In this document: positions 25,217 through 34,900 of the stretch, piece by piece
Layout: each line of letters starts with the position of its first letter
How positions within the stretch are numbered: position 1 is the stretch's first letter
Assembly (NCBI RefSeq): GCF_900113705.1
Contig: NZ_FOQI01000010.1
Coordinates: 1 to 64,000 of the forward strand
Direction: 5' to 3'
Length of the DNA: 64,000 bases
Source: Collimonas sp. OK307
GTDB lineage: Bacteria > Pseudomonadota > Gammaproteobacteria > Burkholderiales > Burkholderiaceae_D
Notes under the pieces: generated by a model
The model's database searches: none
The model's input: only the letters and a program-made list of their open reading frames with translations
What the model was told of the DNA's origin: nothing
Translations under genes and position numbers: made by a program

Positions 25217-26514
25217 ATCTCAGCGCACTGGATATTTTTGTGGCAGATCGCCAGGTCGGCATCCTGTTCCAGTATGGCGACATGGTGCGCTTCCAGGTCG
25301 ACCCCGCCTATGCCCAGGATCCGCAGCGGCCGACCTTGTCGCTATCGATGCGCGCAGCCACGCCGCAACAGGATATGGCTTTACTGCTTAATCCACTGGC
25401 GGCGATTTTCAATTCGCCTGGCCAGATGCGGCTGCCTGCCTTTTTCCAGAACTTGCTGCCGGAAGGCGTATTGCGCAAGCAAATTGCCATCGAGCGCCAA
25501 TGCGCGGAAGACGATCATTTCGAACTGCTGGCTGCCTGCGGCCGCGACTTGCCGGGCGCAGTCAGGGCTATCCCAACCAAACTGACGCGCTCCATGATGA
25601 CGCGCCTGGTGACCCAAGGCCAGGAAGCCATAGAAGAAAGCGTGATAGCGGCGCCGCTGGTTGACGGCGTCTCGATTTCCGGTATGCAACCGAAACTGGC
25701 CCTGATCCAGGAAGGCGGCAGGTATGTCAGCCGCACCCGCCACAAAGACGCCCACATCATCGGCAAGCTGCCAACCGCGCAATACGACCATCTGCCGGAA
25801 GTCGAACATCTATCGTTGCAACTGGCCCAGGCTGCCGGCGTTACCGTGTGCAGCGCCAGCTTGCAACCGTTGGCGGCGATCATGGCCGGGCACCCATATG
25901 CTGCAGGAGAAAACCAGCAGTTCCTGGCAGTGCAAAGATTCGACCGGGATCAGCCGGGCCGGCTGCACGTGGAAGATTTTTGCCAGATACTAGGTGTCGA
26001 TCCCGACAAGAAATATACCGGCGCCACCTACGCCGATATGGCGCTGGTGATGCAAGCTGTGCCGGGGCTGGGCGAAACTGCCTGCCATGAACTGCTGCGC
26101 CGTATCACCGTCAACGAATTGATAGGCAACTACGACGCCCATTTGAAAAATTTCGGCATCCGCTATCTGGCCGACGGCCGGATTGAATTCTCGCCGGCCT
26201 ACGATGTGGTGGCATATAGCGTGTACCTGAACGGCAGTGGCCACGCCCTCAAATTTGCCGACGGCCAAGCCAAAAGGTCTTTCCTGTCGCCGCAGACCTT
26301 GCGCGCTTTCGCCAATCGCAGCGGCATGCTGGAACCGCCGCTGCGCCAGGTTATTTCCGATGTCTGCAAGAGAGCCTTGTCAGCATGGCCGGAGTTGATT
26401 GCCGCCAGCCAGTTGCTGCCGCATCAAAAAACCAGGTTGACTGAATATTTCGTGGGGCGCGACATCATCGCAGGCTTGCGCAAGCGGCAGGCCAGGCTTG
26501 CAACAAAACCCTGA
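25213..26514 (+). CDS. hipA: HipA-like serine/threonine kinase toxin
   Basis: A 433-residue HipA-family kinase; in E. coli the toxin phosphorylates glutamyl-tRNA synthetase and causes persistence. Key positions are present: the regulatory-serine loop VSISGMQPK (153-161; E. coli Ser150 region), ATP lysine Lys185 in IIGKLP, catalytic Asp308 and Asn313 in NYDAHLKNFGI, and metal-binding Asp331 in AYDVVAY. N-terminal subdomain 1 (about 1-110) ends in LLPEGVLRKQIA. So the kinase should be active. Translationally coupled to hipB. Target in this organism is not known and other HipA homologues have other tRNA synthetase targets. Confidence 0.93.
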   Translation: MNLSALDIFVADRQVGILFQYGDMVRFQVDPAYAQDPQRPTLSLSMRAATPQQDMALLLNPLAAIFNSPGQMRLPAFFQNLLPEGVLRKQIAIERQCAEDDHFELLAACGRDLPGAVRAIPTKLTRSMMTRLVTQGQEAIEESVIAAPLVDGVSISGMQPKLALIQEGGRYVSRTRHKDAHIIGKLPTAQYDHLPEVEHLSLQLAQAAGVTVCSASLQPLAAIMAGHPYAAGENQQFLAVQRFDRDQPGRLHVEDFCQILGVDPDKKYTGATYADMALVMQAVPGLGETACHELLRRITVNELIGNYDAHLKNFGIRYLADGRIEFSPAYDVVAYSVYLNGSGHALKFADGQAKRSFLSPQTLRAFANRSGMLEPPLRQVISDVCKRALSAWPELIAASQLLPHQKTRLTEYFVGRDIIAGLRKRQARLATKP

Positions 26515-26620
26515 AACCTGACGTAGACTCATACAAATTTGCCGGCAACGGAAAAAGTTGTCAAAATCCGCTAATATCACCCTCCATCCCTTCCCTCGCT
26601 TTAGTATCAAAGGATAAGTA

Positions 26621-27520
26621 ATGCCCGCAACCGCCGCTCAAGCTCAGCCAGGAATTCTCGATGCACTCGCGCCACTCGGCCGTTCGCTCGCCTTTCGCCT
26701 TAATGACCACAACATCGCTCACAATCTGCAAGCGGCCCTGACCCGGCTGCGCGAAGTGTTCGCGGCTGACTGGGGCGTCGTAGGCCTGGGTATGCCCCTG
26801 GTTGACGCGTTGGATCAGCATGTCGCAGGCCTGCGTCCGTTCCCGGCACTTGAAGGACACGGCTGCGCTGCACCGTCCACCCAGCAAGCCATGTGGATTT
26901 TATTGCGCGGCAGCGAGCGCAGCAGCCTGTTCGAGCGTACCGCACAACTGGTCGAACTTCTGGGCGATGCACTGGTGCTGGAAGACGCGCTGGACACCTT
27001 CCGTTATCGCGACAACCGCGATCTGACCGGTTATGAGGATGGTACCGAAAACCCCAAAGATGCGGCCGCCATTGCCGCTGCGCTGGTAGCGGAAGGCGCA
27101 GGACGTCAAGGTTCAAGTTTTGTCGCGGTACAACGCTGGATCCATGATTTGACGCGTTTCCGCGGCTTCCCGGCAGCGCAGCGCGATGCCAGCATCGGCC
27201 GTCAGATTAGCGACAACGAGGAAATCGAGGATGCTCCCGAATCGGCCCATGCCAAACGTACGGCTCAGGAAAGTTTTACGCCCGAAGCTTACATGGTGCG
27301 TCACTCCATGCCGTGGGATACAGGCCTGCAACAAGGCACAGAATTCATCGCTTACGGCGAGTCCAGCGACCGCTTCGAAAACGTCCTGCGCCGCATGCTG
27401 GGCCACGAAGACAATATCGTCGACGCCCTGTTCAGCTTTTCACGGCCGGTGACCGGCGGCTACTACTGGTGCCCGCCGCTCCGGGACGGCCGCCTCGATT
27501 TAAGCAGCATTGGCATCTGA
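26621..27520 (+). CDS. DyP-type heme peroxidase
   Basis: A 299-residue dye-decolourising peroxidase of the bacterial YfeX/DypB-like group. Active-site residues can be placed: Asp140 in the GYEDGTENP motif (GxxDG), proximal heme ligand His210 in PESAHAKR, and distal Arg227 in MVRHSMPW. No signal peptide, so cytoplasmic unless packed in an encapsulin, for which no gene is near. The C-terminus ends DLSSIGI without an obvious encapsulin-targeting tail. Members oxidise dyes, porphyrinogens or phenolics with hydrogen peroxide. The next gene starts 36 bp downstream on the same strand. Confidence 0.92.
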   Translation: MPATAAQAQPGILDALAPLGRSLAFRLNDHNIAHNLQAALTRLREVFAADWGVVGLGMPLVDALDQHVAGLRPFPALEGHGCAAPSTQQAMWILLRGSERSSLFERTAQLVELLGDALVLEDALDTFRYRDNRDLTGYEDGTENPKDAAAIAAALVAEGAGRQGSSFVAVQRWIHDLTRFRGFPAAQRDASIGRQISDNEEIEDAPESAHAKRTAQESFTPEAYMVRHSMPWDTGLQQGTEFIAYGESSDRFENVLRRMLGHEDNIVDALFSFSRPVTGGYYWCPPLRDGRLDLSSIGI

Positions 27521-27555
27521 CCTGTGAATCTGCAGTCATCCATGCGCAATCCGGC

Positions 27556-28776
27556 GTGACTACTATCCAGCTCTCGATACCTGCCGCGCGCGCCCTGCAA
27601 CTGGCAGCGCAAGGCTTGCTCAATCCGGTGCGCAAGAAAGCCGTCAAGCAGGACGTACTGGCCGCCATCCGGCAAATGGGCGTACTGCAAATCGACACCA
27701 TCCATGTGGTGGCGCGCAGCCCATATCTGGTGCTGTGGAGCCGGCTCGGCAGCTACCCGCAGCAGTGGCTGGACGAGCTGCTGGAGGAACGTCAGTTGTT
27801 CGAATACTGGGCGCACGAAGCCAGTTTCCTGCCGATCGAAGATTACGGTTTGTACCGCCACCGCATGATCGATCCCGGCTCGATGGGCTGGAAATATTCC
27901 GCCAAATGGATGGATGAGCATCGCGCGACCATAGAGCAACTGCTGCTGCATATCCGGCAACACGGCCCGGTGCGCTCGGCCGATTTCAAGCGTACCGACG
28001 GTAAAGGCGGCGGCTGGTGGGAATGGAAACCGGAAAAACGCTCTCTTGAAGTATTGTTTACCGCCGGTCGCCTGATGATCGCCAAGCGCCATAATTTTCA
28101 TCGGATCTACGATCTCGCCGAACGCATCTTGCCGGACTGGGACGATGCCGACATGCCGTCCACCGCGGATACGCAGCGCACCCTGCTGCTCAAGGCGGTA
28201 CAAGCATTGGGAGTGGCGAAAGCCAGCTGGATCGGCGATTATTTCCGCACCGCCAAGAGCCGCCCCAAACCCGACCCCGAAACCCTGGTCGACGACGGCA
28301 GCCTGCTCAGGGCGACGGTCGAAGGTTGGCAGCAGCCAGTATATATTCACCCGGCCCATCGCGAACTGGCGCTGGCAGCCGCCGGCGGCTTGTTGAAACC
28401 GACCACCACCAGCCTGCTCTCGCCCTTCGATCCACTGGTATGGGACCGCAAGCGCGCATTGGAATTATTCGATTTCGATTACCGGCTTGAGTGCTACACA
28501 CCTGAAGCCAAGCGCAGCTATGGCTATTTCACGCTGCCGATCCTGCATCGCGGCGCACTGGCAGGACGACTGGATGCAAAAGCACACCGCAGCGAAGGTG
28601 TGTTTCAAGTGAAGGCGCTATATCTGGAACCGGGGACCCGCGTCAGCCAGAGACTCGTGACCGAACTGGCCGCAGCATTACAGCGTCTTGCCGCATGGCA
28701 CGGAACGCCGCGCGTAGTGATAGATCAATGCACGCCACGCACCTTTAGAAACATGTTGAAAGCAGCGCTGGCTTAG
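27556..28776 (+). CDS. Interstrand-crosslink DNA glycosylase, YcaQ/AlkX family
   Basis: About 406 residues, agreeing with E. coli YcaQ (AlkX) over the whole length: QLAAQGLLNPVRKKA, IDTIHVVARSPYLVLWSRLG, GPVRSADFKR, WWEWKPEKRSLEVLFTAGRL, LSPFDPLVWDRKRALELFDF. The catalytic QxD motif is seen in GVLQIDTI near residue 38. The family is built of winged helices and unhooks alkylated interstrand crosslinks. The longer open frame from 27313 lies inside the peroxidase gene and is not coding; the GTG at 27556 is the first sensible start, though without a clear ribosome binding site. Probably co-transcribed with the peroxidase gene. Confidence 0.9.
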   Translation: MTTIQLSIPAARALQLAAQGLLNPVRKKAVKQDVLAAIRQMGVLQIDTIHVVARSPYLVLWSRLGSYPQQWLDELLEERQLFEYWAHEASFLPIEDYGLYRHRMIDPGSMGWKYSAKWMDEHRATIEQLLLHIRQHGPVRSADFKRTDGKGGGWWEWKPEKRSLEVLFTAGRLMIAKRHNFHRIYDLAERILPDWDDADMPSTADTQRTLLLKAVQALGVAKASWIGDYFRTAKSRPKPDPETLVDDGSLLRATVEGWQQPVYIHPAHRELALAAAGGLLKPTTTSLLSPFDPLVWDRKRALELFDFDYRLECYTPEAKRSYGYFTLPILHRGALAGRLDAKAHRSEGVFQVKALYLEPGTRVSQRLVTELAAALQRLAAWHGTPRVVIDQCTPRTFRNMLKAALA

Positions 28777-28800
28777 TTTCAGTCGGTCAACTTGAGTTAT

Positions 28801-31626
28801 TTACCCGACATTCTGCAAGATTTTGCTGGTTTCGACGCCAAAGGCGCGCGGCCGCCCGATACCGTATCCCTGAGCGAAATCCACCCCAATCTCAGTCAGC
28901 GTACCGATAATCCGTTCATTGACGGCAAATTCGGCAATCGTCTGTTTCCCCATCAGGTGGCCGATTTTGTTGATCGCCTCGACCATCGCGTAGTCGGTCG
29001 GACTATTCAACATGTCCTTTACAAAACAACCGTCAATCTTGATGAAATCAACCGGCAAATTCTTCAGGTAGGCAAACGAAGACATGCCTGCGCCGAAATC
29101 ATCCAGCGCAAAACGATAACCGACACTTCTTAATTCCTGGATAAAGTGTGCGGCCTTGGCAAAATTTGCAATAGCGCTGGTCTCGGTAATTTCAAAACAG
29201 ATACTTTGCGGCGCTATGTTGTATTTCACATGCTGTTCCCGCACAAAATTGAGAAAATCGTTATCCCCGACACTGGCGCCCGACAAATTGATGGCGCAGC
29301 TCTCAATATCCTGGCCGCCCCCCTGCTCCTGCATTTTCGCCAGCGTGGCAAATACCGTAGAGACCACCCAGCGATCGATAGCCGGCATCAGGTTGTAACG
29401 TTCCGCGGCAGGAATGAACGCCATCGGCAGCACCAGATTGTTGTCCTTGTCCAGCATGCGCAGCAGGATTTCAAAATGCACGCCATGGCTGGAAGGTTTG
29501 CCCAAAGCGACTATATCTTGTGAGAACAGGCAAAATCTATCTTTGACAAGCGCTTCATTGATACGGGTTATCCACTCCATCTCGCCGTGCCGGGTTGACA
29601 GCTCACTGTCATCCAGCCGGTACTCGTGCACCCGGTTGCGGCCCTTTTCCTTGGCCAGGTAACAGGCAGCGTCGACCGCGCTCATGATCTGGCCCAGCGT
29701 ATGCATTTCTCCCGCCAGATTAATCAGGCCGATGCTAACCCCGATGGTGAACGGCTTGTTGGCCCAGAGGAACTGGAAATCGGCGACCGTCTGCCGCAGC
29801 CCTTCCGCGACCCGCTGCGAATATTCGACCGGACAGTTCTCCAGCAATACGCCGAATTCGTCGCCCCCCAGCCGCGCGATGGTGTCGGTGTCTCGCAAAT
29901 GCTGTTTCAGCAGCACGCTTATTTGCCGGATCAGTTCGTCGCCGGCGGCATGGCCGCAAGTGTCATTGACCACCTTGAACTGGTCCAGATCGAGATACAG
30001 CACCGCGTGCTGGCGCTGCTGATCACGCGAAGTAATCATCGCCACCGTCAGGCGGCGTTCGAACTCGCGCCGATTGATGAGCCCGGTCAATTCGTCGTGA
30101 CTGGCCTGATACGACAACTGCGCCGCGTATTCGCGCTCCTTGCTGACGTCATGCAAAACCAGCACGGTACCGATGGTTTCGCCACTCAGGTTACGTATCG
30201 GTTCGGCTGACAGATTGACCGCCACTTCGCTACCGTCATTACATATCAACAACAAATTGGTTTCGCGGTCGACCGGATTGCCATTCTCGAGAATCTGATT
30301 GATCAGGTCATGATTCCGCTTGCCGGACGCCTCGCCCACCACGCTCAGAATTTTTGTCAGCGGCAGGCCGCGCGCCGACTCCAGTGTCCATCGGGTTAAT
30401 ATTTCTGCAGTTGGATTCAGATATTCGACCAAACCGTCGGTGCCCAAGGTAATTACCGCCTCACCTATCGATTCCAGCGTAACCTGAGCCCGTTCCTTTG
30501 CGGCAAATAGTTGTTCTTCGGACCGTTTGCGGGCGGTGATATCGGTAAACGAGCCAGCCATGCGCACCGGCTGGCCAGCGGCATTGCTGGTGGACTGTGC
30601 GCACGAGCGCACCCAGCGCAAATCGCCCGACTTGGTGACTATTCTGAATTCGATGTCACAGGGCGAATTATCGTACAGATGGGAAGTCAGTTTTGCCCGG
30701 ACCGAAGCCAGATCCGAGGGATAAATGCAGTTGAGGAATTGCACCGGAGTCGGCTCGCCATCGTCCAGTGTGTAACCCAGCAATTCCGTCAGGCGTGGCG
30801 AATAGTAGATGTTGTCTGCCTGGATATCCCAGTCCCACAAACCATCGTTACTCCCGACCAGCGCCAGGTGCAGGCGTTCCTGGCTGATCTTCAACGCTTT
30901 TTCGAACTCGTCGCTCTTGCTCAGGAGATAACGTGAAATCCAGCTGCCGAATATCGTCAATACAATCGCAATCGCCAATGTCGCAAACAACAACAAGCGC
31001 TGGACCTGCCGCGAAGACTCTCCCAAGCTGGCCGAAAAGCGTAACTCTAAAGGCGTCAGACGGGCGTCTATATCACGAATACGGGCGATACTGGCCTTCA
31101 GCGTCGATGACTCCGGGTTGCCGGCAGCGATCGCCGCATGCAAACGCGTTGCCTCCGCAGCCAACTCTTCAATCAGCCCGTTGCCAATCTGCCAATTGGC
31201 GAGCGGCTCTGCCAGCAGGCTGAAATTCTTGAAATTACGATACAGGAAAATGATGCCGTCGATATCGTCGGAATGATTGCCGCCTTCCAGAAATCCCTGG
31301 CGCGCTACTTGCAAATCTGGAACGGGTTTGTCCAGCTCATCCCTGGCGCGGCGATCGCCCAGCGGCACCATCAGCGCCCGCAGCGCCTTCTGGTAGTCGG
31401 TTTCGGCTTGCGTAACCGCATATTGACTCAGATAGGATACCGCCTCCTTCTGCGCCTTCGACCACAAGCTTTCACCGCCGACAAACGCCCGCACAGAAGA
31501 CAGTATACTCATGCTGAACATCAGCAGTCCTACCATCGACAGCACAATCGCCAGAAAAGGCAAAGTCACCTTGATCCAGCGCATGCCACCGTCTTTAGTC
31601 CAGAATTTATTCAATCGCTGTATCAC
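28801..31626 (-). CDS. Membrane-bound PAS-GGDEF-EAL cyclic-di-GMP protein
   Basis: About 941 residues. Order: TM helix (about 18-42), periplasmic helical sensor (about 45-215), second TM (about 220-240), PAS with PAC (about 250-380, SNDGLWDWDIQADNIYYSPR), second PAS (about 385-510), GGDEF (about 515-680; RLGGDEFGVLL intact) and EAL (about 695-941). The EAL motif reads EILLR rather than EALLR, but NLSG, DDFGAGMSSF and KIDGCF are present, so phosphodiesterase activity is likely; whether the cyclase half is active or a GTP sensor is open. Start chosen at GTG 31626, which has GGCGAGG ahead; the track of upstream codons to 31755 looks non-coding. Divergent from the Pls/PosA synthetase gene. Confidence 0.9.
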   Translation of the reverse strand: MIQRLNKFWTKDGGMRWIKVTLPFLAIVLSMVGLLMFSMSILSSVRAFVGGESLWSKAQKEAVSYLSQYAVTQAETDYQKALRALMVPLGDRRARDELDKPVPDLQVARQGFLEGGNHSDDIDGIIFLYRNFKNFSLLAEPLANWQIGNGLIEELAAEATRLHAAIAAGNPESSTLKASIARIRDIDARLTPLELRFSASLGESSRQVQRLLLFATLAIAIVLTIFGSWISRYLLSKSDEFEKALKISQERLHLALVGSNDGLWDWDIQADNIYYSPRLTELLGYTLDDGEPTPVQFLNCIYPSDLASVRAKLTSHLYDNSPCDIEFRIVTKSGDLRWVRSCAQSTSNAAGQPVRMAGSFTDITARKRSEEQLFAAKERAQVTLESIGEAVITLGTDGLVEYLNPTAEILTRWTLESARGLPLTKILSVVGEASGKRNHDLINQILENGNPVDRETNLLLICNDGSEVAVNLSAEPIRNLSGETIGTVLVLHDVSKEREYAAQLSYQASHDELTGLINRREFERRLTVAMITSRDQQRQHAVLYLDLDQFKVVNDTCGHAAGDELIRQISVLLKQHLRDTDTIARLGGDEFGVLLENCPVEYSQRVAEGLRQTVADFQFLWANKPFTIGVSIGLINLAGEMHTLGQIMSAVDAACYLAKEKGRNRVHEYRLDDSELSTRHGEMEWITRINEALVKDRFCLFSQDIVALGKPSSHGVHFEILLRMLDKDNNLVLPMAFIPAAERYNLMPAIDRWVVSTVFATLAKMQEQGGGQDIESCAINLSGASVGDNDFLNFVREQHVKYNIAPQSICFEITETSAIANFAKAAHFIQELRSVGYRFALDDFGAGMSSFAYLKNLPVDFIKIDGCFVKDMLNSPTDYAMVEAINKIGHLMGKQTIAEFAVNERIIGTLTEIGVDFAQGYGIGRPRAFGVETSKILQNVG

Positions 31627-31986
31627 AAAACCTCGCCGATGAATTTGCACAGTCAGAAAGCTTGAGCGCCCTCGCTGGAAATTGCGAAAAAACGACACTA
31701 CTTGAATCCAGGTATCGGATGCCCCATCATACGACCAATAGTTTCTAAGTAGCAAGTCATTGGCAAGGAATAAAATAATACCTTGTTACATCCTTGCAAA
31801 TACCCGGAAACAACAGCGGGCGATGGCCGTCTTGAGATGAAAATCGCCGCCCGTGTCGCTATCACGCATCGGCAAATGCAACAGCATAAAATTGTCTGAA
31901 CGCTACCTATATCGGCCGTGCTACCATCGCTGGCTTGCCTTCTCTGGCTTACCTTCTTTTTCCGATTATTTTCACTTGCCTCATCC

Positions 31987-34900
31987 ATGACCCAGTCTTT
32001 GCACGTTGATAGCGCAGTCGCCAGCAGTTTTTCTACCAACCCGGACATTTTGCACGGGGCAGCTCAGGCTGACTTGATACGCGATGAGGTATTGGCCGAT
32101 CTGCTGGAGGCTACCGCTGCGCGCGTACCAGACCAGATCGCCTTGATTTTTGGCGAGCGCCAGCTGAGCTATCAGGAACTCAGCCAACGTGCCGACCAGG
32201 TGGCTTCACGTCTGATCGCTGCCGGTGTGGGGCCAGGGCAGATTGTCGGACTGTGGCTGCCGCGCGGCATCGACCTGCTGATCATGCAAGCCGGCATCGC
32301 CAAAACTGGCGCCGCCTGGCTACCGCTGGATGCCGATACGCCGGTGGAACGCATCGCAGTCTGCCTGGAAGACGCACACGCTCCCGGGATTGTCAGTTGC
32401 CAGCAATTCGCCACGCGCCTGGAGCCGGGGCAAATCGGCTGTCAGGTCTGGACCGCCGAGCAGTTGCTGGCGCCAGCCGACGCACCGCTGCAACGCCGCA
32501 AAAATGCCCAGCGTAGCGATCCGGCGTATGTCATCTATACCTCAGGTTCAACCGGCAAGCCGAAAGGCATCGCCATCACGCAAGGCGCAATCTGCCATTT
32601 CCTGCGCAGTGAAAACGCTGTGCTGGGCGTTGCCGGCGGCGATCGCGTCTATCAAGGCTTTTCGGTAGCGTTCGACATGTCGTTCGAAGAAATATGGATC
32701 AGTTACCTGGTTGGCGCCACGCTTTGGATCGCCCCCAAGGAGCTGGCCTCCGATCCCGAAGCGTTGCCGCTGGCACTCGCCGCAAACGGCGTCACCGTAT
32801 TACATGCCGTGCCAACCCTGCTGGCGCTGTTCAATCAGGATGTGCCGAGCTTGCGCATCATCAATCTCGGTGGCGAAATGTGTCCGGAAGCGCTGGTCGC
32901 ACGCTGGGCAAAGCCTGAATCCGGCCGCCATATATTCAATACCTACGGCCCCACCGAAGCAACGGTATCGGCCAGCCTGGCTGAACTGCACGCCAATGAA
33001 CCGGTAACCATCGGCCGGCCGTTGCCCAATTACGGCCTGCTGGTAATTAATCCCGCCGTAGAAAATGGCCTGGTCCTGTTGCCGCGCGGCGAAGTAGGCG
33101 AATTGTGCATCACCGGTCCCGGCGTTGCCGAAGGTTATCTGGGACGCCCCGAGCTGACCGCCGAGAAATTCCTGGCAAATCCGTGGTCGAGCGGCCACTA
33201 TGACCGCCGCCTGTACCGTACCGGCGACCTGGCGCGGATCGAGGCTGATGGCCGGGTCCAATGCCTGGGCCGTACCGACGACCAGGTTAAGATTCGGGGC
33301 TTTCGGGTCGAACTGGGTGAAATCGAAGAAGTGCTGGCGCGTCAGCCGGGCGTTGGCACCGTAGCGGTAGTGTTGCGCCAGGAAGACGGCATCGACCAGC
33401 TGATTGCTTTCATCGTACCGGAGAGTGGATCTGAGCTTGCGCCCGCGGTGCTGCGGAGTGCTTTGGCCGAGCGCCTGCCGCCCTACATGGTGCCAGGTTT
33501 CTTTGAGCCGATGCCGGAAATGCCGCGCCTGACCTCCGGTAAAATCGACCGTAAAGCGTTAAAAGCGCGCCCCCTCGCCGCGGTTAGTGCCGGCAACGTC
33601 AGTCTTGATTCCGACACTCCCGAAACGCCGGCCGAAATAGCGCTATTCGGCGCACTGAACAAACTGTTCCCCGGTCAGCCGATCCAACGCAGTGCAGATT
33701 TTTTCAACGATCTCGGCGGTCATTCGCTGTTTGCGGCAAAACTCGCCTCTGCATTGCGCGCCAATCCCGATTTCGCCCATGTGACCGTGCGCGACATTTA
33801 CATGAACCGCACCGTCGGCCGCATCGCCCAGGTACTGGCGGTAGCGCCGGTTGCCGGTATCGCGGTAGACACCAGCTGGACCGCGCCGTCGGATCTGAAA
33901 CGCTGGGTCTGCGGCGCTGCACAAGCCGCCGCCGTGCCGTGGCTGGTGGCGATGCGCATGATGCAGTGGCTGGCGCCGTTCTTTACCTATCACTTTTTCA
34001 CCGGCGATCCGGGCGACTCCATCGCCGTGGCGATCGCAGTATCGGTCGGTGTGTTCTTGCTGGCCACCTTGTTTGAATTCGCGATTGCGATTGCCGCAAA
34101 ATGGCTGATTGCAGGACGCCTGAAAGCCGGCCGCTACCCACTCTGGGGCCTCACCTACTACCGCTGGTGGCTGGCCGACCGCCTGATCGAGGCAGCGCCG
34201 GCCTACCTGCTGAGCGGTTCGACCCTGTACAGCTGGTGGCTGAGGGCGCTCGGTGCGCGCATCGGCTCGGAAGTCGTCATCGGCTCCATGACTTTGCGCG
34301 CGCACGATTTGCTCACCATAGAAGATGGCGTGAGCATCGGCAATGCCGTCAATTTTGAAAATGCCCGTGTCGAACATGGCGAACTGTGGCTTGGACCGAT
34401 CACGTTGCAGCGCGAAAGCTGCATCGGTTCCTACGTTGTCATGGAAGGCAACACTGGTGTCGGCGCGTTCGGCCATGTGGAGGGCCAGAGCGCTATCAGC
34501 GAAGGCCAGACCGTACCGGCCGGCCGCATCTGGACCGGCTCACCGGCGCGCGACTCCGGCGCTTTCGACCAGGCATCCAAACCGCCACGGCCGCCAGTCA
34601 CACACAAGCGCCAGTTGGGCGAGTCGATATTTTTCCTGTTCGGCGCCTTCCTGATCACTACCCTGTTCTTCATGCCGGTATTCCCCAGCTTCATCCTGAT
34701 CGACTGGCTCGACGATACCGATCGCTTCCCTTGGCTGTCAAGTAACGGTAACGTGGCGTTCCAGCTGTCCAAATATTTCGTCATGGCTTTCCCAGCCACG
34801 GCCGTGCTGATCGTATGCACAGCGTTGCTCTCGGCCGGGATTCGCTGGAGCCTGCTGCCGCGCATGCGGGCCGGCAGCTGGCCGGTGCGCAGCAATATCT

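Noticed and set aside
27313-27555. Upstream extension of the crosslink glycosylase gene
   Set aside because: It lies in another frame of the peroxidase gene and its translation is Arg/Pro-rich noise; homology begins after 27556.
33643-34476. 277-codon minus-strand frame opposite the synthetase gene
   Set aside because: Antisense to adenylation, carrier and membrane domains that are clearly coding.
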